Source of the DNA: Pseudomonas japonica
GTDB taxonomy: Bacteria; Pseudomonadota; Gammaproteobacteria; Pseudomonadales; Pseudomonadaceae
Length of the DNA stretch: 64,000 nt
Direction of reading: 5' to 3'
Assembly: GCF_013522925.1 (NCBI RefSeq)
Contig: NZ_JAAMQU010000006.1
Coordinates: 1 to 64,000 of the forward strand
The stretch's first letter is position 1, and every line of letters begins with the position of its first letter. The position numbers and the translations under genes were made by a program. Positions 1 through 8,701 of this stretch are shown piece after piece. A model generated the notes under the pieces. The model did no database searches and had not been told where the DNA came from. It saw nothing but the letters and a program-made list of their open reading frames with translations.

Positions 1-2
1 TG

Positions 3-191
3 GAAAGCACCATCAGCAACATCAGCAACATCATCGAGAACGCTACCGCCTCTCGTTCGACCATTCAGGACGTAGACTTCGCCGCTGAAACCGCTGAGCT
101 GACCAAGCAACAAACCCTGCAACAGGCGTCCACCGCGATCCTGTCCCAGGCCAACCAGATCCCGTCCGCTGTACTGAAGCTGCTTCAGTAA
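3..191 (+). CDS. fliC: Flagellin, C-terminal fragment (5' end outside window)
   Basis: The frame is open from the window edge to a TAA at 189-191 and encodes the last 62 residues of a bacterial flagellin. The conserved D0/D1 C-terminal helix is clear: an [22 protein letters not shown] stretch, then [13 protein letters not shown], then [19 protein letters not shown], ending in LKLLQ. This helix packs with the N-terminal helix in the filament core and is needed for polymerisation and export. A strong rho-independent terminator follows within 25 bp. In the pseudomonads I know, the main fliC is normally followed by flaG and fliD on the same strand. Here an unrelated chemoreceptor-modifying fusion follows instead, so this may be an extra flagellin copy or the downstream edge of a rearranged locus. 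Confidence 0.93.
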   Translation, partial: ESTISNISNIIENATASRSTIQDVDFAAETAELTKQQTLQQASTAILSQANQIPSAVLKLLQ

Positions 192-212
192 TATCGGCCG
201 CTGGTTAACGAC

Positions 213-241
213 AAGCCCCGCTTTCGAGCGGGGCTTTTTCG
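213..241 (+). terminator. Rho-independent terminator of the flagellin gene
   Basis: A perfect 10-bp stem, AAGCCCCGCT at 213-222 and AGCGGGGCTT at 227-236, closes a TTCG tetraloop and runs straight into a T-rich tract (TTTTTCGTTTTT). Confidence 0.93.
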
Positions 242-327
242 TTTTTATTCCCGGTATCCGCCCCGGCCCGAAGGCGGCATACTGCCGTATTCGCTGACGT
301 TACGCTTCCCCGGGAAAGGACCGCTTC

Positions 328-3231
328 TTGACCACGATCAACCTTGAAACGCTGCACACCCCCGTCCCGGTGGTGGGCATAGGCGCATCCGCCGGTGGCC
401 TGAAGGCACTGGAACACCTGCTTCATGCCCTGCCGGCGGACAGCGGAAAAGCGTTTGTGGTCATCCAGCACCTTTCTCCCCAGCGCCCTACCCTGCTGGC
501 CGAGCTGATCGGGCGGCATACCACCATGCCCGTACTGGAAGCACGCCCTAGCGTGATGGTTCGACCAAACCACGTGTATGTCATTCCGCCCGGGCACGAT
601 CTGGTGCTCGAAGACGGCCGCCTGCAATACCTGCCACGGCGGCAGAATGGCGAGGCTACGGCGGTTGATACCTTCTTTTGCTCGCTGGCGCGTGAGCGCG
701 GCGCCGACGCCGTGGGCATCGTGTTGTCCGGAAGCGGCCACGACGGCCTGCAAGGCTGCCAGGCGATCCTCGAAGCTGGCGGTTTCACCCTAGCGCAGGC
801 ACCCGATGAAGCTGAATACCCCAGCATGCCGGCCTCTGTCATCGCCGCCGGCCACGCCAGCAGCATCTCGCCAGTGGCAGAGATGCCCGAACGCCTGCTT
901 CGTGGCCCGTCCCAACCCAACGCCGTGATCAGCGCTCTGGACTCGATCATCAAGACCATTCGGGCTACCACCGGGCATGACTTCGGCCACTACAAGAAAA
1001 GCACCATTGCCCGGCGCATCGAACGCCGCATGAGCGTACACCGCATCGGGGACCAGAGGGTCTACGCAACGTACCTGCAAGCCAACCCTGGCGAGGTACC
1101 GCTGCTGTTCAGCGAAATGCTCATCAACGTGACCCAGTTTTTCAGAGACCCGGAAGCCTTCGATGCCTTGAAGCAGAACATCCTGCTACCCATGCTGCAG
1201 AACCAGCCGCAAGGCTACGTGTTCCGGGCATGGGTGGCCGGGTGCGCCACCGGCGAAGAGGCGTACTCGCTGGCGATCATTCTTCAGGAACTGCGCGATG
1301 AGCTGCGCGGCCGGTTCGATATACAGGTCTATGCCACCGACCTGGACGGCCATGCCATACAAGTAGCGCGGGCGGGGTTGTACCCGGCCGCCATGGCGAA
1401 CCAGCTTACGCCCGCGCGCCTGGCGCAATGGTTTACCGAAACCGAGGGCGGTTATCAGGTGCGCGGCGCCTTGCGCAAGCTTATTGTGTTCGCCGAGCAC
1501 AACCTGGTCAGCCACCCTCCCTTCACCCGGCTGGACCTGCTGTGCTGTCGCAACCTGATGATCTACCTTGGCGCGCACCTGCAGCGGCAGCTGATCCCGA
1601 TGTTCCACTACGCGCTCAAGCCCCATGGCGTGCTGATGCTTTCGCCCTCTGAAAGCATTGGCCACCATGCCGAACTGTTTACCGCCGTGGACCGCCGCTG
1701 GAAAATCTACACGGTAGTGAAAACGCTCCATACTTCAATATTGAAAAGCGAAACCCCGAGCAGCCGAGTGCCCGATCAGATGAAAAAAGGCTTTGATCAG
1801 ACGCCCAGGATCAACCGGATTTCCAGTGTTGAGAACCTTACCAGGCGCATGCTGGTGAACGACTACGTGCCCGCTTCGGTCGCCACCGACCTGCGTGGGA
1901 ATGTAGTGTACGTGCACGGCGATACCAGTGACTTCCTCCGGCCCGCCCCTGGGCGGGCGACACTGAACGTAGTCGACATGGCGCGTGACGGCTTGCGCGC
2001 CGACCTTCGCGCCGCCGTTCAGGCCGCGGCCGTTAGCACTGACGGGGCGCCTGTACGGCGTCAGGTACGGGCACCCGGCAACGACGTCCCCGGCGTGGCT
2101 CTGAGCGTGCGCCTGCTGCCTGCCACGCTGGATGACGAGCGCCTGTTGTTGATCAGCTTCGAGCCTTTGCCCAGCGAAGCCGTCGAAGTGAACACTACCC
2201 CGTCGGCCCTGAGTGACAGCGAAGCCGACCAGGTGATCCTGCTCGAACAGGCCTTGACCCACACTCGTGAGCATCTACAGGCGACCATCGACGAGTTGCA
2301 GATTTCCAACGAAGAATTCTGCTCCACCAATGAAGAGCTGCAATCGGCAAACGAAGAACTTCAATCCACCAACGAGGAGCTGGAAACTTCCCGGGAGGAG
2401 TTGCAATCGGTCAACGAGGAGCTGATCACGGTCAACGCCGAGTTGCAGGCCAAGGTCGAGCAGCTCGTCGACATGCAGAACGACATGAAAAACCTGCTTG
2501 ATAGTATTCGGGTAGGTACTATCTTCCTGGACACCCAGCTGCGTATTCGGCGCTTCACCCGCGATGCGGTGACCATTTACCGGTTGATCGCCGGTGATGT
2601 AGGCCGGCCGCTGGGCGATATCACCTCGCAATTGTTGAACACCGACCTTACCGGCCCCGCCCGAAACGTGCTGGAAACGCTGATTCCCTTCGAATGCGAA
2701 GTCACCACTCGCCAGGGCCACTGGTTCCTTGCCCGGATCATGCCTTATCGAACGCTGGACAATGTGATCGAAGGAGTGGTAATGACGTTCCACGACATCA
2801 CAAGCAGGGTGGCGGTGGAACGGTCCGTGCAAGCTGCGCGGGCCATGGCTGAAGCCATAATCGATACGGTGAAAGCGCCCCTGTTGGTGTTGAACGATGA
2901 CTTGACGGTAGTCTCGGTCAGCCAGTCCTATCTGGAAGTATTCGGCGTGCGCGGTGATCAAACCGTCAATCGGCCGTTCGGCGAGCTGAGCGATGGGGTA
3001 TGGCAGGTGGACAACCTGGTCGACGCGCTGAAGGCGATTTCCGGCAACGACAGTGTCCTGACTGATTTTTGTATAAACGTATGTTTACCCGCTACCGGGC
3101 GACTGGAAGTCAGGCTCGATGCCAGGAGAGTGCCGGGTGACAATACCCGGCCCAACTTGATTTTGGTAACGATGCAGATCAGCCGGCCCTCACTACGAGG
3201 CCACCATGAAGAAGCTGCCGGAGATAGTTGA
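328..3231 (+). CDS. CheB-CheR fusion with coiled coil and PAS domains
   Basis: A 967-residue soluble signalling protein. Residues about 12-190 are a CheB methylesterase domain with its triad visible as S21 (GIGASAGG), H48 (VIQHLSP) and D139 (GSGHDG). Residues about 205-455 are a CheR methyltransferase with the SAM loop GCATGEE. Residues about 640-715 are a long coiled coil of repeated NEELQS-type heptads, followed by two PAS-like domains. It should both add and remove methyl groups on chemoreceptor glutamates. There is no receiver domain ahead of CheB, so it is not controlled by CheA phosphotransfer in the usual way. The start is TTG at 328, seven bases after GGAAAGGA (313-320). The last 26 bp overlap the next gene, so the two are probably translationally coupled. 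Confidence 0.93.
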   Translation: MTTINLETLHTPVPVVGIGASAGGLKALEHLLHALPADSGKAFVVIQHLSPQRPTLLAELIGRHTTMPVLEARPSVMVRPNHVYVIPPGHDLVLEDGRLQYLPRRQNGEATAVDTFFCSLARERGADAVGIVLSGSGHDGLQGCQAILEAGGFTLAQAPDEAEYPSMPASVIAAGHASSISPVAEMPERLLRGPSQPNAVISALDSIIKTIRATTGHDFGHYKKSTIARRIERRMSVHRIGDQRVYATYLQANPGEVPLLFSEMLINVTQFFRDPEAFDALKQNILLPMLQNQPQGYVFRAWVAGCATGEEAYSLAIILQELRDELRGRFDIQVYATDLDGHAIQVARAGLYPAAMANQLTPARLAQWFTETEGGYQVRGALRKLIVFAEHNLVSHPPFTRLDLLCCRNLMIYLGAHLQRQLIPMFHYALKPHGVLMLSPSESIGHHAELFTAVDRRWKIYTVVKTLHTSILKSETPSSRVPDQMKKGFDQTPRINRISSVENLTRRMLVNDYVPASVATDLRGNVVYVHGDTSDFLRPAPGRATLNVVDMARDGLRADLRAAVQAAAVSTDGAPVRRQVRAPGNDVPGVALSVRLLPATLDDERLLLISFEPLPSEAVEVNTTPSALSDSEADQVILLEQALTHTREHLQATIDELQISNEEFCSTNEELQSANEELQSTNEELETSREELQSVNEELITVNAELQAKVEQLVDMQNDMKNLLDSIRVGTIFLDTQLRIRRFTRDAVTIYRLIAGDVGRPLGDITSQLLNTDLTGPARNVLETLIPFECEVTTRQGHWFLARIMPYRTLDNVIEGVVMTFHDITSRVAVERSVQAARAMAEAIIDTVKAPLLVLNDDLTVVSVSQSYLEVFGVRGDQTVNRPFGELSDGVWQVDNLVDALKAISGNDSVLTDFCINVCLPATGRLEVRLDARRVPGDNTRPNLILVTMQISRPSLRGHHEEAAGDS

Positions 3232-5437
3232 GAGCAGTATCCGACAGCGCGCCGAACGCGCGCTGGACGAATTTCCCATTACCGAAGAAAGCCGCGTCTG
3301 GCGTGACCTTCAGCTGCATCAGGTTGAGCTTGAAATGCAGAACGAGGAGTTGCGCCGGCTGCAGGGGGACCTGGAGTCCTCCAGAGACCGCTACCTGGAC
3401 CTGTATGAGCAGGCGCCGGTGGGTTACCTGGGCCTTTCGGCCAGTGGCATGGTCGAAGGCGCCAATGCCCGCGCCGAGCAACTGCTGGGGGTATCCCGCA
3501 AGCAATTGCTCGGCCGGCGCTTCGATCGCTGGGTACACCCCGGAGACCGTGCGCAATGGACGGCGCTGTTCGTCCGCGCCTGCCGGGACATGCGCGCCCA
3601 CACCGCCGACCTCACCCTGTTGCGTAACGACGGCCAGCCCCTGGCCGCGCACCTGGACTGCGTAAGGCAGCACGGCGGCGCCCGCCACGTACGCCTGACC
3701 CTTACCGACATCAGCGAGCTGCGCCGCGCCGAAGCGAAGCTGGCCCTGGCGGCAAACGTGTTCACCCACGCCCACGAAGCGATCATGATCACCGACGCCG
3801 TAGGCACCATCCTGGAGGTGAACGAAGCGTTCCAAACCATTACCGGGTACTGCCGCCATGATGTGCTGGGCCGCAACCCCCGCATCCTCGCCTCGGGGCA
3901 AACCCCTCGCAGCACGTACACGGCGCTATGGCAGGCGCTGCATGAAAAAGGCTTCTGGAAGGGCGAAGTGTCCAACCGCCGCAGCGATGGCCAATTGTTC
4001 ATTGCCGGGCAGACCATCACCGCTATCCATGATGACAGTGGCGAAGTGCGCAACTTTGTCTCGTTGTTCACCGACGTCACACAGTTGCGTGAACATCAGG
4101 CCCGGCTCGAGAAGATCGCTCATTACGACGCGCTGACGCAGTTGCCCAACCGCGTTCTGCTGGCCCAGCGAATGCAGCAGTTGCTGGGCCAGGCCCATGC
4201 CAGCGGTGGCAGCCTTGCGGTCGTTTATCTGGACCTGGACGGCTTCAAGGCAGCGAATGACCAGCATGGCCACGCCACCGGCGATCGAGTGCTCATTGTG
4301 GTCGCGCAGCGGATGAAAAATACCCTGCGCGAAGGCTGGCTGGCGTCGCGCCTGGGCGGTGACGAGTTCGTGCTATTGATCCCGGGGCTTGAGGATCATC
4401 AACACAGCACGCCGATACTGGAGCGTATTCTCAAGACCATCGCCGAACCCATCGAAGTCGATGGCGTCAACTTGCAGCTCAGCGCCAGCATGGGTGTGAC
4501 CTTCTACCCCCAGCCGCAGGAAGTAGGCCCGGACCAGCTGCTGCGCCAGGCAGACCAGGCCATGTACCAGGCCAAGCTGGCTGGCCGGGGTTGCTACTAC
4601 TTCTTCGATCAGCAACTGGAGCAGGACCTGCTGGCGCGAAATGCACGGGTGGACCGTATCGTCCAGGCCATGCACCAGCACGAACTGGTGCTGTACTACC
4701 AGCCCAAGGTGAACATGCGCAGTGGCAAGGTAGTCGGGGTAGAAGCGCTTATTCGCTGGCAACACCCCGAAGAAGGCCTGCTCTTGCCCGAAACGTTTTT
4801 GCCGTGCATCGAGAACGACAAGGTGTCCCAACTGGTAGGCGAATGGGTAATCCGCCAGGCGCTGGAGCAAACCCGGCGCTGGGCCGACCATGGCTGTGCG
4901 CTACCGGTGAGCGTAAACATTGGGAGTTGGCAGTTGCAACAGCCTGACTTCGTCGAGTTCCTCAGGCACCAGCTGTTGGTGTGGGGCAATGCGCCCGTTG
5001 GCATGCTTACCATTGAAATCCTGGAAACCAGCGCGCTCAGGGATATGGACCGGGTTTCGGAAACCATCGTGGCCTGCCGCAAGATCGGCGTGCGTTTCGC
5101 CCTGGATGACTTCGGCACGGGCTACTCTTCGTTGAGCTACCTCAACCGCCTGCCGGTCAGCCAATTGAAAATCGACAAAAGCTTCGTTCAGGACATTCCA
5201 GAGGCGAACGACAACCTGTCGATCCTCCAGGCCATTACCGGCCTGGCCCACGCGTTTGATCGCGAGGTGATCGCCGAAGGCGTAGACAGCTTGTACCAGG
5301 GTGTGCGGTTGCTGGAACTGGGCTGCGACCATGCGCAGGGCTTCTGTATCGCAGAGCCTATGCCCGCGCAGGAAATCGTGGGATGGATGCGGGCATGGGC
5401 GCCGCCTGAAGCCTGGCGGCTGCAGCCTCAGCTGTAG
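3206..5437 (+). CDS. PAS-PAS-GGDEF-EAL c-di-GMP signalling protein
   Basis: A 743-residue cytoplasmic protein with no membrane segments. A short coiled region (1-55) leads into two PAS domains (about 55-175 and 175-300), a diguanylate cyclase domain with an intact GGDEF near residue 384, and a phosphodiesterase domain with EAL near residue 513. The EAL side looks active: EAL, the N of VNIG, the E of LTIEILET, DDFGTG, LKIDKSF and AEGVD are all there. The cyclase lacks the usual RxxD inhibitory site (REGW stands there), so product feedback should be absent. It overlaps the CheB-CheR gene by 26 bp, which suggests that chemotaxis adaptation and c-di-GMP turnover are made together. Net direction of activity cannot be told from sequence. 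Confidence 0.93.
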   Translation: MKKLPEIVESSIRQRAERALDEFPITEESRVWRDLQLHQVELEMQNEELRRLQGDLESSRDRYLDLYEQAPVGYLGLSASGMVEGANARAEQLLGVSRKQLLGRRFDRWVHPGDRAQWTALFVRACRDMRAHTADLTLLRNDGQPLAAHLDCVRQHGGARHVRLTLTDISELRRAEAKLALAANVFTHAHEAIMITDAVGTILEVNEAFQTITGYCRHDVLGRNPRILASGQTPRSTYTALWQALHEKGFWKGEVSNRRSDGQLFIAGQTITAIHDDSGEVRNFVSLFTDVTQLREHQARLEKIAHYDALTQLPNRVLLAQRMQQLLGQAHASGGSLAVVYLDLDGFKAANDQHGHATGDRVLIVVAQRMKNTLREGWLASRLGGDEFVLLIPGLEDHQHSTPILERILKTIAEPIEVDGVNLQLSASMGVTFYPQPQEVGPDQLLRQADQAMYQAKLAGRGCYYFFDQQLEQDLLARNARVDRIVQAMHQHELVLYYQPKVNMRSGKVVGVEALIRWQHPEEGLLLPETFLPCIENDKVSQLVGEWVIRQALEQTRRWADHGCALPVSVNIGSWQLQQPDFVEFLRHQLLVWGNAPVGMLTIEILETSALRDMDRVSETIVACRKIGVRFALDDFGTGYSSLSYLNRLPVSQLKIDKSFVQDIPEANDNLSILQAITGLAHAFDREVIAEGVDSLYQGVRLLELGCDHAQGFCIAEPMPAQEIVGWMRAWAPPEAWRLQPQL

Positions 5438-5571
5438 AGCGCGGTGCAGACACAACGCGCTGCAAATGGACCAAACACGCAGGCATTTCGGGAACGTACC
5501 AATCTGTAATATTTCGTACCAGACAAACACTGATAGTAGCCAGCCCAACCTGTATCCAAGGAGGCTACACA

Positions 5572-7494
5572 GTGTTTCCCCAAATCCTGCGGTCGTTGTC
5601 CATCCTCAGCCTTTCCGTGGGCGCCGCTCACGCTGCCGATACTGCCAACCTGGACACACCCAGGCTGGCCGGTATCGATAACTTCCGCGACATCGCCGGT
5701 ACTACCACCGCCTACACCACGGCCATGGACGGCACGATGCGCGCCGGCGTGTTCTACCGTTCCAACGCCATCACCCCTACCGCCGCAGACCTGGCGACCC
5801 TGAACGGCCTTGGGATCACGGCGGTGTATGACCTGCGCACTGCGAGCGAAATCGCCGCTACGCCCGACACCCTGCTCGCCGGTGCCAGCTATACCAACAT
5901 CGACATCATCGGCAGCGCCGCCTCGGGTTCGAACATCACCACGATCTCGGTGAGCAGCGCCGCCGACGCCATTGCGATGATGCAGGATGCCAACCGTAGC
6001 TTCGTGAGCGATGTCGGCATGCGCAGCCAGTTCGCGGTGCTGTTCAACGACCTGGCTGGCGTGGACGGCGCCGCGTTGTTCCACTGCACCGCCGGCAAGG
6101 ACCGCACCGGCTGGACCACCGCTGTATTGCTGAGCATCGCCGGGGTGGACAGCAGTACCATCATGACCGACTACCTGGCCACCAACGATTACACCGCCGC
6201 CCGGGTAGCGGCCACGTTGGCGGCGATGCCGGCGAGCATGGCCGCCATCTACGAACCCCTGCTCACCGTGGATGCCAGCTTCCTGCAGGCGGGGCTGGAC
6301 GAAGTGACCGCCGAGTACGGCAGCATGGACGCCTACCTCAAGCAGGGCTTGGGGCTGTCCCAGGAAACCATCTACGTGCTACGCGCCAAGATGGTCTATT
6401 ACAACAGCCTTCCGGGCCAGGCCGAACTGCTGGGCAACTCGGCCGCAGGTGCCGGGCTGTTGCAACAACTGCAGAACAGCAGCCTTTCCGGCAACTACAC
6501 CGCTTACAACTACTACCTGCAATCAGCGCTGGACGCCGGCAGCCTGGGGGGTGTGGAGGCGACGGTGGGCGGCCAGGTGCACGCCGATGCGGCCAGTTAC
6601 CTGTTGCGCCAACCGGGCCTGATCGAGCAGGCGGCGGGGGCATACACCAGCGGCATCAACCTGAAAAGCGGCCAGCGTCAGCTGTGGACCGCCGGGCTGG
6701 CGGACTACCTGGGCACAGACGGTTCGGCGCACGCCGCCAGCAGCAATGAACATACCCAAGGCACACTGGTAGGGCTGAGCCAGCGGTTTTCCGAACAGCT
6801 GAGTGGCTATGCAGCGTTCGGCTATAGCCGAGGCACCGTGGGCGGCGCCGGCGGCGAAGCCGACACCGACCTTACCTTCGGCACCGCTGGGGTACGTTTC
6901 GCGCCCAACGGGTTGGAGCGCGGCCTGTATGTAGCCGCCGATGCCAGCGCCGGGTGGGTGGACTACAACAGCAAGCGCGAGCTGGGCGGTGGGTTGGGCG
7001 CGGCCAAGGGCGATACCCATGGCAACCTGGCGAGCGCCGCCCTGGCCCTGGGCTATCGAGCGCCGCTCGGTGCCATCAGCCTGGAGCCCAGCATGGGCCT
7101 GCGTGCGAGCCACCTGAGCCTCTCCGGCTTCCAGGAAAAAGGCAGCGAGCTGGCGCTGGACGTGGACGGTACACGGCAAACCCGCCGAAGTGCCTTCGCC
7201 AACGTGAAGGCGGCGTTCGCACCGGTGGGGCTGAGCGGTGGCTGGCAACTGGTGCCCGGCGTATCCGTGGGGTACGAACACGTGCTGGGCGATCACCGGG
7301 TGGAGAGCGAAGCAGGGCTGCCAGGGCTGAGCGTGGAGCAACGGGCTGCCTATGCCAACCGCGATCAGTTCAACGGCGCGGTCAATATGACAGCCAGCCT
7401 GGGTAACTTCAGCCTGGGCGCGCAAGCCGGTGCCACCGGTGGCGGCGATAGCCACGGGTTCAGCGGTAGCCTGAAAGCCGGTTACCAGTTCTGA
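5572..7494 (+). CDS. Tyrosine-phosphatase autotransporter (type Va secretion)
   Basis: A 640-residue protein with a signal peptide (1-22, cleavage near AHA-AD), a dual-specificity/tyrosine phosphatase passenger (about 23-280) and a C-terminal autotransporter beta-barrel (about 365-640) ending in the aromatic signature AGYQF. The phosphatase loop HCTAGKDRTG gives the CX5R motif with nucleophile C172 and R178; an upstream YDLRT resembles the D-loop of the lipid/tyrosine phosphatase family. The passenger would be displayed at, or released from, the cell surface. The GTG start at 5572 has an ideal AAGGAGG seven bases before it. Possible substrates are host or extracellular phosphoproteins or phosphoinositides; none can be chosen from sequence. 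It is monocistronic and ends at a 12-bp hairpin. Confidence 0.9.
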   Translation: MFPQILRSLSILSLSVGAAHAADTANLDTPRLAGIDNFRDIAGTTTAYTTAMDGTMRAGVFYRSNAITPTAADLATLNGLGITAVYDLRTASEIAATPDTLLAGASYTNIDIIGSAASGSNITTISVSSAADAIAMMQDANRSFVSDVGMRSQFAVLFNDLAGVDGAALFHCTAGKDRTGWTTAVLLSIAGVDSSTIMTDYLATNDYTAARVAATLAAMPASMAAIYEPLLTVDASFLQAGLDEVTAEYGSMDAYLKQGLGLSQETIYVLRAKMVYYNSLPGQAELLGNSAAGAGLLQQLQNSSLSGNYTAYNYYLQSALDAGSLGGVEATVGGQVHADAASYLLRQPGLIEQAAGAYTSGINLKSGQRQLWTAGLADYLGTDGSAHAASSNEHTQGTLVGLSQRFSEQLSGYAAFGYSRGTVGGAGGEADTDLTFGTAGVRFAPNGLERGLYVAADASAGWVDYNSKRELGGGLGAAKGDTHGNLASAALALGYRAPLGAISLEPSMGLRASHLSLSGFQEKGSELALDVDGTRQTRRSAFANVKAAFAPVGLSGGWQLVPGVSVGYEHVLGDHRVESEAGLPGLSVEQRAAYANRDQFNGAVNMTASLGNFSLGAQAGATGGGDSHGFSGSLKAGYQF

Positions 7495-7501
7495 CCCTGC
7501 A

Positions 7502-7531
7502 GGTAGCCTGAGCGTGCCAGCTCAGGCTACC
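7502..7531. terminator. Bidirectional hairpin between convergent genes
   Basis: A perfect 12-bp inverted repeat (GGTAGCCTGAGC at 7502-7513, its complement at 7520-7531) with a six-base loop lies between the autotransporter gene and the convergent AraC-type gene, and contains the latter's stop codon. There is no long T-run, so it may act as a roadblock or 3'-end stabiliser rather than a classic terminator. Confidence 0.7.
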
Positions 7532-8507
7532 CACGTGCCAACCCCTTGCGTACGTCCTGAGGCCGCACACCATAGGCTTGCTGGAAATACTGGCTGAACC
7601 GGCCGACATTGGTGAAGCCCAGCTTCAGGGCCACCTCGCCAACGGCAACTGCCGGTTGCTGCTCCAACACGTGGCGTGCGTGCTCCAGGCGCACTTGCCG
7701 CTGGTAGGCCACGATGCTCATGCCGGCGAAGCGGCGGAAGCCGTCCTGCAATGCGCGCAGGCTCACGCTGGCCAGCCCTGCCAGCTCAGTGCCGCTGACC
7801 ATTGCGCTCGGGTGCGCTCGCAGGTAGTCCATCGCCAGCTTCACGTGGCGCGGGGCAACGCCGGGGCCAGGTCGTCGAAGCGCCTGGCTATAGGTGTGCG
7901 GCCATGCCTCCAGCACAGCGTCTACGAGCATTTCACGTAACCGTTCAGGCATCAGCACACTGGCGTTCACCAGCGAATCCGCCTCGGCACTGGTGGCAAA
8001 GCGCACCAACGCCTTGATCCCGTCGAAACCAGGTTGAGCCAGGTCTACCAGGGGCTGAAAGTGCACAGGCTTCACCACGGGGGCGCCCAACAGCATAGCC
8101 AGCCGCTCAGTGAACAGGCTACGCCGTACCGACAGCCCATATTGGCTGTGACCGTCCACCATGCGCACCGAGCGCACTTGGGCTTTTTCCACGGCCAACC
8201 CCGCCTGGACGCTGCCAACGGCCTGGGTGGCCAGGTTGAACACGATATGCCCCGCAGTCGGCAGCACGAAGGTGATTTCGTCCGCCATGCCGGGCAGCTC
8301 GAACGCAAAGTCACCGCCATACACCATACGGCGGAAGCTTACCCCCTCGTAACGGCCGTACACCCCGGCAATCCGAAGCGGCTTTTCAGGGGGTGGCATG
8401 CCGGAGTACAGGCTGCCAAACACCTGGGTGAACAGGCGGCCGAAGTCATCGGAGGCCATGTCATCGGAGCGGATGACGATCTGCTTGCGCATGGGGGCTG
8501 CGGTCAT
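7527..8507 (-). CDS. AraC-family transcriptional regulator
   Basis: A 326-residue regulator. The first 200 or so residues form an AraC-binding-like sensor of the type found in FeaR/AraC_binding_2 proteins. The last 100 hold the two helix-turn-helix motifs, the second recognisable from VAVGEVALKLGFTNVGRFSQYFQQAYGVRPQDVR, here split for length as GEVALKLGFTNVGRFSQYF followed by YGVRPQDVR. It is transcribed away from the membrane GGDEF-EAL gene, with about 190 bp between the two starts, so it may control that gene or itself. Effector unknown. Confidence 0.9.
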   Translation of the reverse strand: MTAAPMRKQIVIRSDDMASDDFGRLFTQVFGSLYSGMPPPEKPLRIAGVYGRYEGVSFRRMVYGGDFAFELPGMADEITFVLPTAGHIVFNLATQAVGSVQAGLAVEKAQVRSVRMVDGHSQYGLSVRRSLFTERLAMLLGAPVVKPVHFQPLVDLAQPGFDGIKALVRFATSAEADSLVNASVLMPERLREMLVDAVLEAWPHTYSQALRRPGPGVAPRHVKLAMDYLRAHPSAMVSGTELAGLASVSLRALQDGFRRFAGMSIVAYQRQVRLEHARHVLEQQPAVAVGEVALKLGFTNVGRFSQYFQQAYGVRPQDVRKGLARG

Positions 8508-8672
8508 GTGGTGATGTCAGCTCAGAAAAGGCACGGCCCGGCACGCTAGCAGCCGCTTATGACAACCACGTGACGGCAAGCGACCGGCTGCCTCAAGAAA
8601 TCCGGTGGCCGAGCCGATACGTGCGCATTAGGCCGGAGGGTTCGGCCTGTCACTGCCGAAAACGTCAGCGCG

Positions 8673-8691
8673 CCTGCCGCGCGCTGGCAGG
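8673..8691 (+). promoter_or_regulatory. Hairpin that covers the ribosome-binding site of the next gene
   Basis: CCTGCC (8673-8678) can pair with GGCAGG (8686-8691) across a seven-base loop. The 3' arm includes most of AGGGA (8689-8693), the best Shine-Dalgarno for the ATG at 8702. Folding would therefore hide the ribosome-binding site. Confidence 0.45.
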
Positions 8692-8701
8692 GATGAATGC
8701 A

